Positions 1-9,255 of a stretch of DNA of 47,387 nucleotides are shown here, one piece after another. This stretch comes from Litorilinea aerophila (GTDB taxonomy: Bacteria > Chloroflexota > Anaerolineae > Caldilineales > Caldilineaceae). The notes beneath the pieces were generated by a model that made no database searches, was not told where the DNA came from, and saw only the letters and a program-made list of their open reading frames with translations. Position 1 is the first letter of the stretch. Every line of letters begins with the position of its first letter. Both the position numbers and the translations under genes were made by a program. Where the stretch lies: NCBI GenBank assembly GCA_945905745.1, contig CAMDQF010000008.1, forward strand, positions 1 to 47,387, read 5' to 3'.

Positions 1-1248
1 CGCTTTTACAGCATCCACTTTCCCCCCATTGGCTGCCCACATCAAAGCAGTCGTACCATCAGAAGACTGGGCATTGACGTCGGCTCCGGCGTCCAACAAC
101 GCCTGTACCGACTCAACATCTCCTGTCGTCACGGCATCCATCAAAGCAGTCGTACCATCAGAAGACTGGGCATTGACGTCGGCTCCGGCGTCCAACAACG
201 CCTGTACCGACGCAACATCTCCTGTCTGCGCGGCAGCCATCAAGGCAGTCATACCATCGGAAGACTGGGCATTGACGTCGGCTCCGGCGTCCAACAACGC
301 CTGTACCGACTCAACATCTCCAGTCTCCGCGGCAAACATCATGGCAGTCGTACCATCAGAAGACTGGGCATTGACGTCGGCTCCGGCGTCTAACAACGCC
401 TGTACCGACTCAACACCTCTTGCCATCACGGCAAGCATCAAGGCTGTTCCGCCCCCAGCGTCTTGAGCATTGACGTCGGCTCCGGCGTCCAACAACACCT
501 GTACCGGCTCAACACCTCCTGTGAGCACGGCAAACATCAAGGCAAACATCAAGGCTGTTCCGCCCCCAGCGTCTTGAGCGTTGACGTCGGCTCCGGCGTC
601 CAACAACGCCTGTACCGACTCAACACCTCCTATCATCGCGGCAAGCATCAAAGCAGTTAGACCATCAGGAGACTGGGCATTGACGTCGGCTCCGGCGTCC
701 AACAACACTTGTACCGACTCAACATCTCCTATCACCGCGGCACCCATCAAGGCATTCGTACCATCAGAAGACTGGGTGTTGACTTCGGCTCCGGCGTCCA
801 ACAACGCCTGTACCGCTCCAACATGTCCTGTGCGGGCTGCCAACATCAAAGCTGTCGAGCCCTCAGCGTTCTTGACGTTGGGATCGGCTCCAGCTTTCAA
901 GAGCTGGCTAAGTAATTCGTGATCCCCCGCCTCTGTTGCCGCAAAGAGGGCTGCCGAACCGGGGATAACCGGAGTGGCACTGGCTACGGGCTCAACGGGT
1001 GCCGGTTTTTCCTGGGTTGCTTCCTGCGCAACCGCTTGGGGCGTAGTCTGCGCCACGGTCTGCTCTGCCGTGGCCGCGCCTTGCGGAGTTGTGACTGTGC
1101 CTGTCGGCGCGAATATGTCCGACAGAGATAGCGGCTGACAGGCCGTGAGGATCATTGTCAACAGAAGCAGCAGCCCCAAATCTCTCCGTATCCGGGAACC
1201 TATACCGATTTTTGCGCAGTTCGTATGATTGGCATGTGGCGTATTCAT
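1..1248 (-). CDS. Ankyrin-repeat lipoprotein, C-terminus truncated by window edge
   Basis: Reverse strand from ATG at 1248 reads MNTPHANHTNCAKIGIGSRIRRDLGLLLLLTMILTAC|Q (lipobox LTAC), then 33-aa ankyrin units such as DVNAQSSDGTTALMDAVTTGDVESVQALLDAGA. No stop before position 1, so absent from the ORF track. Confidence 0.9.
   Translation of the reverse strand, partial: MNTPHANHTNCAKIGIGSRIRRDLGLLLLLTMILTACQPLSLSDIFAPTGTVTTPQGAATAEQTVAQTTPQAVAQEATQEKPAPVEPVASATPVIPGSAALFAATEAGDHELLSQLLKAGADPNVKNAEGSTALMLAARTGHVGAVQALLDAGAEVNTQSSDGTNALMGAAVIGDVESVQVLLDAGADVNAQSPDGLTALMLAAMIGGVESVQALLDAGADVNAQDAGGGTALMFALMFAVLTGGVEPVQVLLDAGADVNAQDAGGGTALMLAVMARGVESVQALLDAGADVNAQSSDGTTAMMFAAETGDVESVQALLDAGADVNAQSSDGMTALMAAAQTGDVASVQALLDAGADVNAQSSDGTTALMDAVTTGDVESVQALLDAGADVNAQSSDGTTALMWAANGGKVDAVKA
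62..900 (-). repeat. 99-bp tandem repeat array inside the ankyrin gene (about 9 units)
   Basis: The 'g(c/t)(a/g)ttgacgtcggctccggcgtccaacaac' block recurs at about 71, 170, 269, 368, 467, 578, 677, 776 and a degenerate copy near 875. Spacing is 99 bp except one 111-bp interval. Confidence 0.93.
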
Positions 1249-1483
1249 CTGTTATCCCCTCTCCGTGTGTGTGGTGTACTACCGTACCAGTTCCTCTCAA
1301 TGATGATCTTTCACCCTCAGAACCGTCGCCGACGATCTTCTATCTTCCGGTTTCCTATTTCATGCTGACGCAGCAGGAAGACGACCGGTTAATGGGGATG
1401 CGCAATCGCTGACTTACGAACTTAAGTATCCGCCAACAGCGCAGAAAAATCTGCTCGCCAGCAGCCAGTTTGGGAAAGTTTAC

Positions 1484-1499
1484 CTACCAAAATTGGTAG
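1484..1499. promoter_or_regulatory. 16-bp palindromic candidate operator CTACCAA-AA-TTGGTAG
   Basis: 7-bp arms; the reverse complement is identical to the site at 3395-3410. Lies upstream of the ankyrin gene. Confidence 0.6.
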
Positions 1500-1547
1500 A
1501 TTTCATGCGCCTGCGGCCATTTCAAGCGCCTGACATGGGGTCAACAG

Positions 1548-2603
1548 TCACAACCGAAACCCAGAGAAAGCTGGCTGCCAGGGGCGCACAAAATTCCATC
1601 CCACGCAATTGTCCCTGTCTGCATAGAGGGCCTGCTGGAGTTGCTGCGCCAGTGCGCTATCGTGCAATTGCAGATCACACTCAAAGTTGCTGCCTAACGC
1701 CCAGGGATCGATATTGGCGGACCCAAAGAGGATCTGTCCTTTGTCGTTCCAGGCCTCTTTGGCGTGCATATAGCGCCCGCGGTAACGCTGCACGCACACA
1801 CCGGATTGGGCCAGTTTGTGGGCCACCAGCCGGTTGGCGGCGTCGATGAAGGGCACGCGGGTGCGGTCCGAGAAGAGGACAGTAACATCTATGCCGCGCT
1901 CGGCCTGGGAAAGCAGCGCGTTGAGAATCTCCGGGTCGGGCAGGAAGTACCAGCTACGAATGTTGACTGACCGTTCGGCCTCCAGGATGAGTTCCAGCAG
2001 CGTGCGACGGATATCCTGACGGCGGCCCGGCACAGTAAGCAGCAGTGACGCATCTTGCACCGGCAGATCAAGCTGTGGGTTGGCTTGGGCGGTAGTGCCT
2101 CTGGTTGCATTGAGCGAGGAGAATTGGCGCAGGTAGCCATAGAGCCGTGCAAAGGTATCACCAAAATCTCCCTTCAGGCAAATGTTCGTATCACGCCAGC
2201 CCAGATAGTGATCACCGATGTTGGAGCCACCCATCAAGACCGTTCCCTGATCTACGGCGCAGACTTTGACATGCAGGCGGTTGAACTGGCTGAGGCGACG
2301 GCCTGCAGGGCGGAAGAGGTCTACCTGGACACCGCCCGCTTGCAGCCGGGAAAGCAGCACCCGGTTGCGATACGCATTGCGCAGGTTGTCAACCGCCATG
2401 CCGATTTCGTCCACCATCAGGTGGACAGCTACCCCTGAACTCGCCTTTTCCTGTAGTAGATCGCCAATCTTGTCAGCCCACTCGCCACTGTCAAAGGCAA
2501 AATAGATCAGGTGAATGCTTTCTTCCGCCTGCTGCAAAGAGGCAAGCAACTTCCCGTAGAAGTCAGCCACATCGGTGAAAAGGGTATGCTGGAGCGATTG
2601 CAT
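1548..2603 (-). CDS. Phospholipase D-like / cardiolipin synthase-like protein
   Basis: Two HKD-type motifs: HVKVCAVDQGTVLMGGSNIGD and MHAKEAWNDKGQILFGSANID. Confidence 0.88.
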   Translation of the reverse strand: MQSLQHTLFTDVADFYGKLLASLQQAEESIHLIYFAFDSGEWADKIGDLLQEKASSGVAVHLMVDEIGMAVDNLRNAYRNRVLLSRLQAGGVQVDLFRPAGRRLSQFNRLHVKVCAVDQGTVLMGGSNIGDHYLGWRDTNICLKGDFGDTFARLYGYLRQFSSLNATRGTTAQANPQLDLPVQDASLLLTVPGRRQDIRRTLLELILEAERSVNIRSWYFLPDPEILNALLSQAERGIDVTVLFSDRTRVPFIDAANRLVAHKLAQSGVCVQRYRGRYMHAKEAWNDKGQILFGSANIDPWALGSNFECDLQLHDSALAQQLQQALYADRDNCVGWNFVRPWQPAFSGFRL

Positions 2604-2606
2604 AGA

Positions 2607-3281
2607 TCATTCCTCTCTGGACACCACAGAACGAATCCGCGGCAGGCCATAGCGCCAGGCCACAAAAGTGAGCGGAGCAGCCACGGCCAGAATGATGAGC
2701 CACAGATGGAGGGAGAGTCGGAGGCCATAGGCACCAACCGCGCTCATCAAAATCAGACCGGGCAGACGGCCCAACAGATTGGCGATGAAGAAACGGCCAC
2801 TGGAAAGGGAACTCAGACCCGCCACATAGTTCATCACATCGGCTGGAAAGATGGGCAGCATAAAGGAAAAGAGGAAGAAGACGAGACCCCGATCTGTGGA
2901 CAACCGATTCCATTTCGCCAGCAGATCGGCCGGGGCCAGACGTTCGACAAGGGGACGACCCGCCCAGCGGGCCAATAGAAAAGCGAGCTGGCTGCTGCCT
3001 ACGGTGGAGACCAGACTGACGCAGAAGCCCATCCAAAAACCGTAGACATAGCCGCCGCTGATCATCAGAATGTGGCCGGGAATGGCGGCGACGATGACCT
3101 GCAAGACCAGAATCGTACCGAGCAGAAGAGGCCCCACAGGGCCAAACTGGGCCAGACGAGCGCTGACCGCTGCCTGGTCTCCGGCCGCCGCCAGCAGATC
3201 CCCGATGGGCTGGCGAAACCAGAACAGCAGCGCCGCTCCCGCTATCAACACCACCACTCTTGCCAACCAGCCAGTTTTCAT
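2607..3281 (-). CDS. TVP38/TMEM64 (DedA/VTT-domain) family membrane protein
   Basis: Multi-TM protein with a VTT-like core (AAIPGHILMISGGYVYGFWMGFCVSLVSTVGSSQLAFLLARWAGR). 3 nt from the PLD gene, so probably co-transcribed. Confidence 0.82.
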   Translation of the reverse strand: MKTGWLARVVVLIAGAALLFWFRQPIGDLLAAAGDQAAVSARLAQFGPVGPLLLGTILVLQVIVAAIPGHILMISGGYVYGFWMGFCVSLVSTVGSSQLAFLLARWAGRPLVERLAPADLLAKWNRLSTDRGLVFFLFSFMLPIFPADVMNYVAGLSSLSSGRFFIANLLGRLPGLILMSAVGAYGLRLSLHLWLIILAVAAPLTFVAWRYGLPRIRSVVSREE

Positions 3282-3394
3282 AGTTCTGCCCTTGATGATT
3301 TCGGAAGTGCCCGCTCTTATACGGCTTCCAGAATCATTGTCCTACTTAACGACAGAAAAATCGCCCCTCCAACGACGAATATCAGCAGATCGAT

Positions 3395-3410
3395 CTACCA
3401 ATTTTGGTAG
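3395..3410. promoter_or_regulatory. 16-bp palindromic candidate operator CTACCAA-TT-TTGGTAG
   Basis: Lies between the divergent TVP38 (-) and XRE (+) genes; identical to the reverse complement of 1484-1499. Confidence 0.65.
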
Positions 3411-3432
3411 ATTTTGTGATACAATTTCTCCT

Positions 3433-3488
3433 GTACGGGCGTGATTCAATCACGCCCGTACTCCCTGCAATCACGCCCGTACCCCCTG
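3433..3488. repeat. 29-nt perfect palindrome plus 21-bp tandem direct repeat
   Basis: GTACGGGCGTGATT-C-AATCACGCCCGTAC (3433-3461), and CAATCACGCCCGTACYCCCTG twice (3447-3467, 3468-3488). Confidence 0.85.
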
Positions 3489-3565
3489 CAATTGCGTAAG
3501 CGGCTCATGCTGGACAAAGAATCGGCCAGCCTCTGCATTTTTCATCATTTTCACGGAGCAAGAGA

Positions 3566-4465
3566 GTGAACCATAAGGAATTTGGGCATCTCATCGCCGC
3601 TCTGCGCAAAGAGCATTTTGATGAAGAGGGAGACCGGCTGACCCAGGCTCACCTGGCGGAGCGCGCCCGCCAGGCCGACCACCTCACCCCACTGAATGAA
3701 GTCATCCTCGGCAAAATTGAGCGGGGTGAGCGCGCAAACCTGGACGCACAGACGCTGTTGAGTCTGGCTGACACCCTCAGGCTGACAATCGGGGAACGGC
3801 GTGAATTCTTTCTGGCTGCAACCGGTTTACAGGACGAGCAGATCTACGTCACCCAGGAAGACCCCGAGGCGATTCTGGCTTCTGTGCTGCGCACATTGCG
3901 GGAGATTCAGTTGCCCGCACTCCTGGTGGATCGCTATCTCGACGTAATTGCCGTCAATTCCATAGCGCTCAAGATGTACAATATCAACCAAATCAACCTG
4001 CAGAAGCGGCAGGATCAACCGGCTGGATTCAATCTGCTCAGCTATATCTTTTCGGCCGACTTCGAGCCGCAGCGCAGCCTGATGACCCAACAGGAGTGGC
4101 ACCGATTCGCTGCGGGCAATGTCATCTATTTCCGCCGCGTCACCCTGCACTATCGCATGACCGACTATTTTGCCGGGCTGTTGGCTCTATTGCGGCGCAA
4201 CCGGGAGTTTCGTTGGTATTGGGAACAGGTCTTTGATGAGGAAAAGCTCTACTTCGTGGGCGGCGAGTCCTTCCAAATGGGGAATTCGGGATCAGGCCGC
4301 TTCTACTATCTGACCGCACCATTGCTCACTTTGACACCCTACGGCAATCTGGAGATCATCACCCACATCCCCCGCAATGGCGAAACCGCCGCCACCTTCC
4401 AGCAGATGGCAGCGACCGAAGATGCGCGGGTCTACCAGTTGTCTTCCTGGCCTGAAAAGCAGTAA
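3566..4465 (+). CDS. XRE-family HTH transcriptional regulator with MmyB-like C-terminal region
   Basis: N-terminal HTH (LRKEHFDEEGDRLTQAHLAERA...LGKIERGERANLDAQTLLSLADTL) followed by a ligand-binding-like region. Confidence 0.82.
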   Translation: MNHKEFGHLIAALRKEHFDEEGDRLTQAHLAERARQADHLTPLNEVILGKIERGERANLDAQTLLSLADTLRLTIGERREFFLAATGLQDEQIYVTQEDPEAILASVLRTLREIQLPALLVDRYLDVIAVNSIALKMYNINQINLQKRQDQPAGFNLLSYIFSADFEPQRSLMTQQEWHRFAAGNVIYFRRVTLHYRMTDYFAGLLALLRRNREFRWYWEQVFDEEKLYFVGGESFQMGNSGSGRFYYLTAPLLTLTPYGNLEIITHIPRNGETAATFQQMAATEDARVYQLSSWPEKQ

Positions 4466-4510
4466 CGCGTGAAAGGTGAGATCATCCGATCTTTCCCACC
4501 TTCCACGCGT
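4465..4510. terminator. Imperfect hairpin between convergent XRE and ileS genes
   Basis: ACGCGTGAAAGGTG ... CACCTTCCACGCGT, 13 of 14 positions paired. Confidence 0.45.
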
Positions 4511-4625
4511 CACCGCTCAATCTACAGATTTAACTTGACCTACGCAACACGTAACCCGAACTACACCGCTCCTTGGTTTCCCGAATCACACGCTGCGACC
4601 TGGCCCTCGCCCTACACAGGTCTGT

Positions 4626-7600
4626 TTATCCTCTTTTGACAACACCTACCACGACCATCTCCCCGTCCAGATCGAACTCGACCCGATCCGACGGCAGCTT
4701 TCCGCTTGTCCAGACAGTTTCCACTGCCAGCACCTCTTCCAGTAGATAGCCGCCGTGGGCTTCCAACACGGCCCGCAACAGGGGCGAATCGCCCAGATGC
4801 AGGCGGATGCGGTCGCTGATCTCCAGCCCGGCATCTTTGCGAAGCTGCTGCACCCGGCGCACCACCTCCCGCGCCTGGCCTTCCAGCACCAGTTCCGGGG
4901 TCAGGTCCGTGGTGACGGCCACCAGATAGCCACCATCCTCGGCCACACTGAAGCCGGCCCGGGGCGCGCTGCGCACCTCCACATCCTCCGGCGCGACGGC
5001 GTAGCTGGTCCCGTCCACTTCCACAGTCACCGACTCACCAGCGCCGAAACGCGCGGCCAGATCGCTCTGATCCATCCCTGCCAGGGCCTGGCGGATGACC
5101 GGGAAGCCCCGACCAAATTTCTGGCCCAGTTGTTTGGGCAGAGGATGGACCTGCACATCCACCAGTTCGCTTGCGCCGTCGGCAAAGGCCAGCCCTTTGA
5201 CATTCAATTCCACCAGCAGCGTGTCGGCCATCCGTTCCAGACCGGCCTTCTCTTCGGCGGAGCGGGTGCGTACCACCACCTGGCGCAGAGGCTGACGCAC
5301 TTTCAGGCTGGCATTTTCCCGCGCGGCCCGGCCCAGCGTCGTCACCTTCTGGGCCAGAGCCATATCCGCGCTCAACTGTTCGTCAATGGCGTCGGCGTCC
5401 ACAACCGGCCAGCGGGAGAGATGGACCGAATCCGGAGCGTTTTTGTCCAGACTGGAGACCAGATTTTGATAGAGTTCATCGGCCACAAAGGGCGTGGCCG
5501 GGGCCAGCAGTTGGCTTACCGTCACCAGGCAGTGATGCAGGGTCGCCAGGGCTGCCGGGTCGCCATCCCAGAAGCGGCGACGGTTCAGGCGCACGTACCA
5601 GTTGCTCAGGCTATCCACGAAATCGGCCACAGGCCGGGTCGCGCCCAGTACGTCGTATGTCTCGTAGGCCGCGGTCACATCCTGCACGAGACGATTGAGT
5701 TCGGAGAGAACCCATCTGTCGAGCGGGTTGCGGGTTGCGAATTGCGAATTGCGGGCATCCGCTCCCCAGTCCCCAGTCCCCAGTCTCCAGTCGCTTAAGT
5801 TCGCATCGGTCACAAAGAACCTGTACGTATTCCAGAGCGTATTCAGGAAGCGGCGCACTACTTCGCCCACCAGCGCGTTGCTGAAGCGACGGCTATTGCC
5901 GGGAGGCCCCGCGGTGTACATATACCAGCGGGTGGCGTCTGCGCCGTGCTCTTTGAAGACTGCCCAGGGGTTGACGACATTGCCTTTGGATTTGCTCATC
6001 TTCGAGCCATCTTCGGCCAGGATGTGGCCCAGGCAGATGACATTTTTGAAGGCGGGCCGGTCAAAGAGCAGTGTGCTGACCGCGTGCAGGGTGTAGAACC
6101 AGCCCCGGGTCTGGTCGATGGCCTCGCAGATGAAGTCGGCCTGCTGGTACTTTTCATACTCGGCCTGATTCTCGAAGGGATAGTGCCACTGGGCGATGGG
6201 CATAGAGCCGCTGTCGAACCAGACATCGCAGACTTCGTTGACCCGGCGCATTGTGCCGCCATCGGGCGCGGGCCAGGTCACATTGTCCACGTAGGGACGG
6301 TGCAGTTCGAGCGCGCTCTGATCCACGCCAGTCTTTGCGGAAAGCTCGGCGATGCTGCCCACACATTCGGTGTAGCTGCTGCCCGGCGCGTCGCTCTGCC
6401 AGATGGGCAGGGGGGTAGCCCAGTAGCGATCCCGGCCCATGGCCCAGTCCACATTGTTTTCCAGCCAGCGGCCAAAGCGCCCGTCTTTGATGTGATCGGG
6501 AACCCAGTTGATCTGCTGATTGGTGGCAACGAGACGATCTTTGTAGTCGCTGGTGCGCACATACCAGGTCTCTTTGGCCCAGTAGATCAGGGGCGTGTCG
6601 CAGCGCCAGCAGAAGGGGTAGGTGTGCTCATACGTGCCTGATTTGTAGAGCAGCCCCCGCCCCTTTAGTTCTGCGGTGATGGCCGGGTCGGCCTCCTTCA
6701 CGAAGACACCGGCCCAGGGGGTCACTTCCGGCTTGAACTGGCCGGCCGCGTCCACCGTATGCAGAACAGGCAGGTCATTCTCCTTGCCCACATTCAGATC
6801 GTCCGCGCCAAAGGCCGGCGCGATGTGGACGATGCCTGTGCCATCTTCCGTGCTGACAAAATCGGCGGCGACGACGTAGGCGTACTCTTTGTCCACAGGC
6901 AGAAAGCGGTAGAGGGGTTCATAGCGCTTGCCCACCAGCGATCTGCCCTTCATCTCGGCCAGGACAGAATAGCCGGGGCGCAGCACTTTTTCGGCCAATT
7001 CTTTGGCCAGATAGAGCTTCGCACCGGACTCGTCCAGCACCTGCACGTAGTCCAGTTTTGCACCCACAGCCAGAGCCACGTTGCCGGGCAGGGTCCAGGG
7101 GGTCGTTGTCCACGCCAGGAGGAATGTGTTCTCCTCGCCCCGCACAGCGAATTTGACGAAGACGCTGGGATCGACGGTCCCCTCTTTGTAGCCCAGGGAA
7201 AGCTCGTGGCTGCTCAGGGGCGTGCCACAGCGGGGGCAGTAAGGCACGACTTTGTAGCCCTGATAGAGCAGCCCTTTGTCCCAGAATTGTTTGAGGATCC
7301 ACCAGAGGGACTCTACGTAGTCGGTCTTCATCGTCACGTAGGCGTCTTCCAAGGTCACCCAGAAAGCCATGCGCTCGGTGAGTGCTTCCCAGTCGGTCAG
7401 ATATTCCCAGACCGACTCCTTGCACATTTCGTTGAAAGCGGCCACGCCGTAAGCTTCGATCTGCTCCTTGCCAGTCATGCCCAGCCGCTTCTCCACGTCC
7501 AATTCCACAGGCAGGCCGTGGGTGTCCCAGCCGCCCTTGCGCAGGACGTGGTAGCCCTGCATCGTCTTGTAGCGGGGGAACATATCCTTGAAGGCCCGGG

Positions 7601-7796
7601 CCAGGACGTGATGGATGCCGGGGCGTCCGTTGGCAGTCGGGGGGCCTTCGTAGAAGACGAACTCCGGCCCGCCTTCTCGCTCGCTCATGGAGCGCTCGAA
7701 GACTTTTTTCTGTTTCCAACGCTTCTGCACGTTCTCCTCCATCTCCGGGAAGGAGACGGCGGCTTTTACTTCCTCAAATTGTGGTTTGCTTGTCAT
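4626..7796 (-). CDS. ileS: Isoleucyl-tRNA synthetase
   Basis: [15 protein letters not shown] (HIGH-like), [15 protein letters not shown], and [13 protein letters not shown] motifs; 1056 aa. Confidence 0.97.
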   Translation of the reverse strand: MTSKPQFEEVKAAVSFPEMEENVQKRWKQKKVFERSMSEREGGPEFVFYEGPPTANGRPGIHHVLARAFKDMFPRYKTMQGYHVLRKGGWDTHGLPVELDVEKRLGMTGKEQIEAYGVAAFNEMCKESVWEYLTDWEALTERMAFWVTLEDAYVTMKTDYVESLWWILKQFWDKGLLYQGYKVVPYCPRCGTPLSSHELSLGYKEGTVDPSVFVKFAVRGEENTFLLAWTTTPWTLPGNVALAVGAKLDYVQVLDESGAKLYLAKELAEKVLRPGYSVLAEMKGRSLVGKRYEPLYRFLPVDKEYAYVVAADFVSTEDGTGIVHIAPAFGADDLNVGKENDLPVLHTVDAAGQFKPEVTPWAGVFVKEADPAITAELKGRGLLYKSGTYEHTYPFCWRCDTPLIYWAKETWYVRTSDYKDRLVATNQQINWVPDHIKDGRFGRWLENNVDWAMGRDRYWATPLPIWQSDAPGSSYTECVGSIAELSAKTGVDQSALELHRPYVDNVTWPAPDGGTMRRVNEVCDVWFDSGSMPIAQWHYPFENQAEYEKYQQADFICEAIDQTRGWFYTLHAVSTLLFDRPAFKNVICLGHILAEDGSKMSKSKGNVVNPWAVFKEHGADATRWYMYTAGPPGNSRRFSNALVGEVVRRFLNTLWNTYRFFVTDANLSDWRLGTGDWGADARNSQFATRNPLDRWVLSELNRLVQDVTAAYETYDVLGATRPVADFVDSLSNWYVRLNRRRFWDGDPAALATLHHCLVTVSQLLAPATPFVADELYQNLVSSLDKNAPDSVHLSRWPVVDADAIDEQLSADMALAQKVTTLGRAARENASLKVRQPLRQVVVRTRSAEEKAGLERMADTLLVELNVKGLAFADGASELVDVQVHPLPKQLGQKFGRGFPVIRQALAGMDQSDLAARFGAGESVTVEVDGTSYAVAPEDVEVRSAPRAGFSVAEDGGYLVAVTTDLTPELVLEGQAREVVRRVQQLRKDAGLEISDRIRLHLGDSPLLRAVLEAHGGYLLEEVLAVETVWTSGKLPSDRVEFDLDGEMVVVGVVKRG
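5724..5792. repeat. Two 7-nt-period repeat tracts inside the ileS CDS
   Basis: (GTTGCGG)(GTTGCGA)(ATTGCGA)(ATTGCGG) followed by CCCCAGT x3 and TCTCCAGTC. Encodes [22 protein letters not shown] between NLSD and [10 protein letters not shown]. Confidence 0.88.
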
Positions 7797-7816
7797 TTTG
7801 GGTACACTCCTGTCGA

Positions 7817-7845
7817 TTGAAGGATCAATCGGGTTGGGCTATAAT
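7817..7845 (+). promoter_or_regulatory. Sigma70-type promoter of the VapBC-like pair
   Basis: TTGAAG - 17 nt - TATAAT. Confidence 0.6.
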
Positions 7846-7894
7846 GAGTCCAATGGTGGACGGTTGTGATCGCAAATTGAGGTGAGGTGAATCT

Positions 7895-8221
7895 ATGAAT
7901 ACATTAGTCATTGCTGTAGCCGACGATACGTTACGCAATTTAGAACAAAAAGCCCACTCTGCTGGAAAGTCTTCCGCTCAAGTCGCCTCGGATTTAATCG
8001 AGGATGTGTTTGGATTGGAAGTCACCAGTGGTGCGGCTCAAAAGGCCAAATCTATGCGCGAGAGACTGTATGAGACCGGATTCTTTGAACCAATGAGCGA
8101 CGAACTGAGAAGCCTTATTATTCCCGGCGTAACACTTGAGGAAGTCCAAGAGATACTCGTCTCGGCAGGCGGTCCATCTTTGACGGAAATTCTCGACGAA
8201 CACCGAGGACCCCGGGGATGA
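7895..8221 (+). CDS. Putative VapB-like antitoxin
   Basis: 108 aa (DDTLRNLEQKAHSAGKSSAQVASDLIEDV); overlaps the downstream PIN gene by ATGA. Confidence 0.65.
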   Translation: MNTLVIAVADDTLRNLEQKAHSAGKSSAQVASDLIEDVFGLEVTSGAAQKAKSMRERLYETGFFEPMSDELRSLIIPGVTLEEVQEILVSAGGPSLTEILDEHRGPRG

Positions 8222-8706
8222 GCTTCTATTATTTTGACAGCAGCGCTCTCGTAAAACGTTATTTGCCGGAAGCAGGTACGCAATGGATCGAGCAGCTATT
8301 TGATCCTATGTCAGGTCACATTCTGACTACTTCGCAGCTCACTTTGGCCGAGATAGCTGCTGTACTTGGGGCCAGAAGCCGTGCTCCGGGTGGTCTCTCC
8401 ATAAGACAGCGAGAGCGGATGCTCAGCCGATTGCTGGAAGATACGAACGATCTTTTTATGCTGATTCCAGTTCACCGGCAAATCATTATGCAAGCCGTGC
8501 AGTTGAGCCAGGTCTATCGACTGCGCGGCTATGACTCTGTACAGCTTGCCAGCGCATTGGCAGCGCGCCAGATACTTATCGAGCAATTCAACGAGTCCGA
8601 CCTTATATTGCTTGCCGGTGATCAGGATTTGCTGGACACTGGCCCAAAAGTAGGCGTACAGACAGTCGATCCGGCAAAACAATCTCTGTATGATGAATCG
8701 GTCTGA
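8218..8706 (+). CDS. PIN-domain toxin, VapC-like
   Basis: N-terminal YYFDSSALVKRYLPEAGT, internal TLAEIAAVL and LRGYDSVQLASALAA: PIN-domain acidic residues. Confidence 0.85.
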   Translation: MSFYYFDSSALVKRYLPEAGTQWIEQLFDPMSGHILTTSQLTLAEIAAVLGARSRAPGGLSIRQRERMLSRLLEDTNDLFMLIPVHRQIIMQAVQLSQVYRLRGYDSVQLASALAARQILIEQFNESDLILLAGDQDLLDTGPKVGVQTVDPAKQSLYDESV

Positions 8707-8724
8707 ATCACCAAACAACTCCAG

Positions 8725-9255
8725 TTACTTCGGTCTCACCAGCCTTTCCGGTTCGCTCCACCCCCAGCCCAGCTTATACAATCCCCGCTCCACCCAGGCC
8801 GAATAGCTGCTCTGAACCCACTCCTCCGGGCGTGTGACCAGCCCGTGACGTACCGGATCGTAATGAACTGTGTCTATACGGCGGGCAAACTCTGCCTCGT
8901 CTGAGACACTTTCCAGCCCGTAGTGCGACTCCCAGACAACCATCTCTGCCGGACTTCCCATGAGTTGCGCATAGTCAATGGCGTAACGGCGGCGCACCCG
9001 ACGCACAATCTCGTCCCCGCCGCCTTCGGCTCCCGGCTGGAGGAGCAGATGGCTGTGGTCGGGCAGGATCACCCAGGCGTGCATAGCAAAGCCCAACTTC
9101 TGGCGCACTTCCCGCAGCACGGAACGCAGCAGATTGGCGGTCTCAGCCCGACGGAAGATGCGCTCCCCCCGCACGCCCGTCAGAGTGACAAAGACGAGAC
9201 CCGTGTGGAAGTGAGGAGTGTAGGCAGAGAGCGGCGGGTCGGGAATAATGGGCAT
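8725..9255 (-). CDS. REP-associated tyrosine transposase (RAYT / Y1_Tnp family)
   Basis: FVTLTGVRGERIFRRAE...LGFAMHAWVILPDHSHLLLQP and DTVHYDPVRHGLVTRPEEWVQSSYSAW. The ORF track starts at 9372, but M40 (9255) fits better: upstream residues (QNLRNTEYA) are encoded by a repeat. Confidence 0.85.
   Translation of the reverse strand: MPIIPDPPLSAYTPHFHTGLVFVTLTGVRGERIFRRAETANLLRSVLREVRQKLGFAMHAWVILPDHSHLLLQPGAEGGGDEIVRRVRRRYAIDYAQLMGSPAEMVVWESHYGLESVSDEAEFARRIDTVHYDPVRHGLVTRPEEWVQSSYSAWVERGLYKLGWGWSEPERLVRPK

Noticed and set aside
62-900. CRISPR-like regular direct repeats
   Set aside because: The 99-bp periodicity is an ankyrin coding repeat on the minus strand; no unique spacers alternate with short repeats.
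29-922. Plus-strand ORFs 29..466, 463..660, 581..922 with repeat peptides
   Set aside because: Antisense reading of the ankyrin gene; the minus strand gives a continuous lipoprotein with canonical ankyrin motifs.
6759-7820. 353-aa plus-strand ORF (and 4755..5798)
   Set aside because: Antisense to ileS; no recognisable domain, typical of high-GC shadow ORFs.
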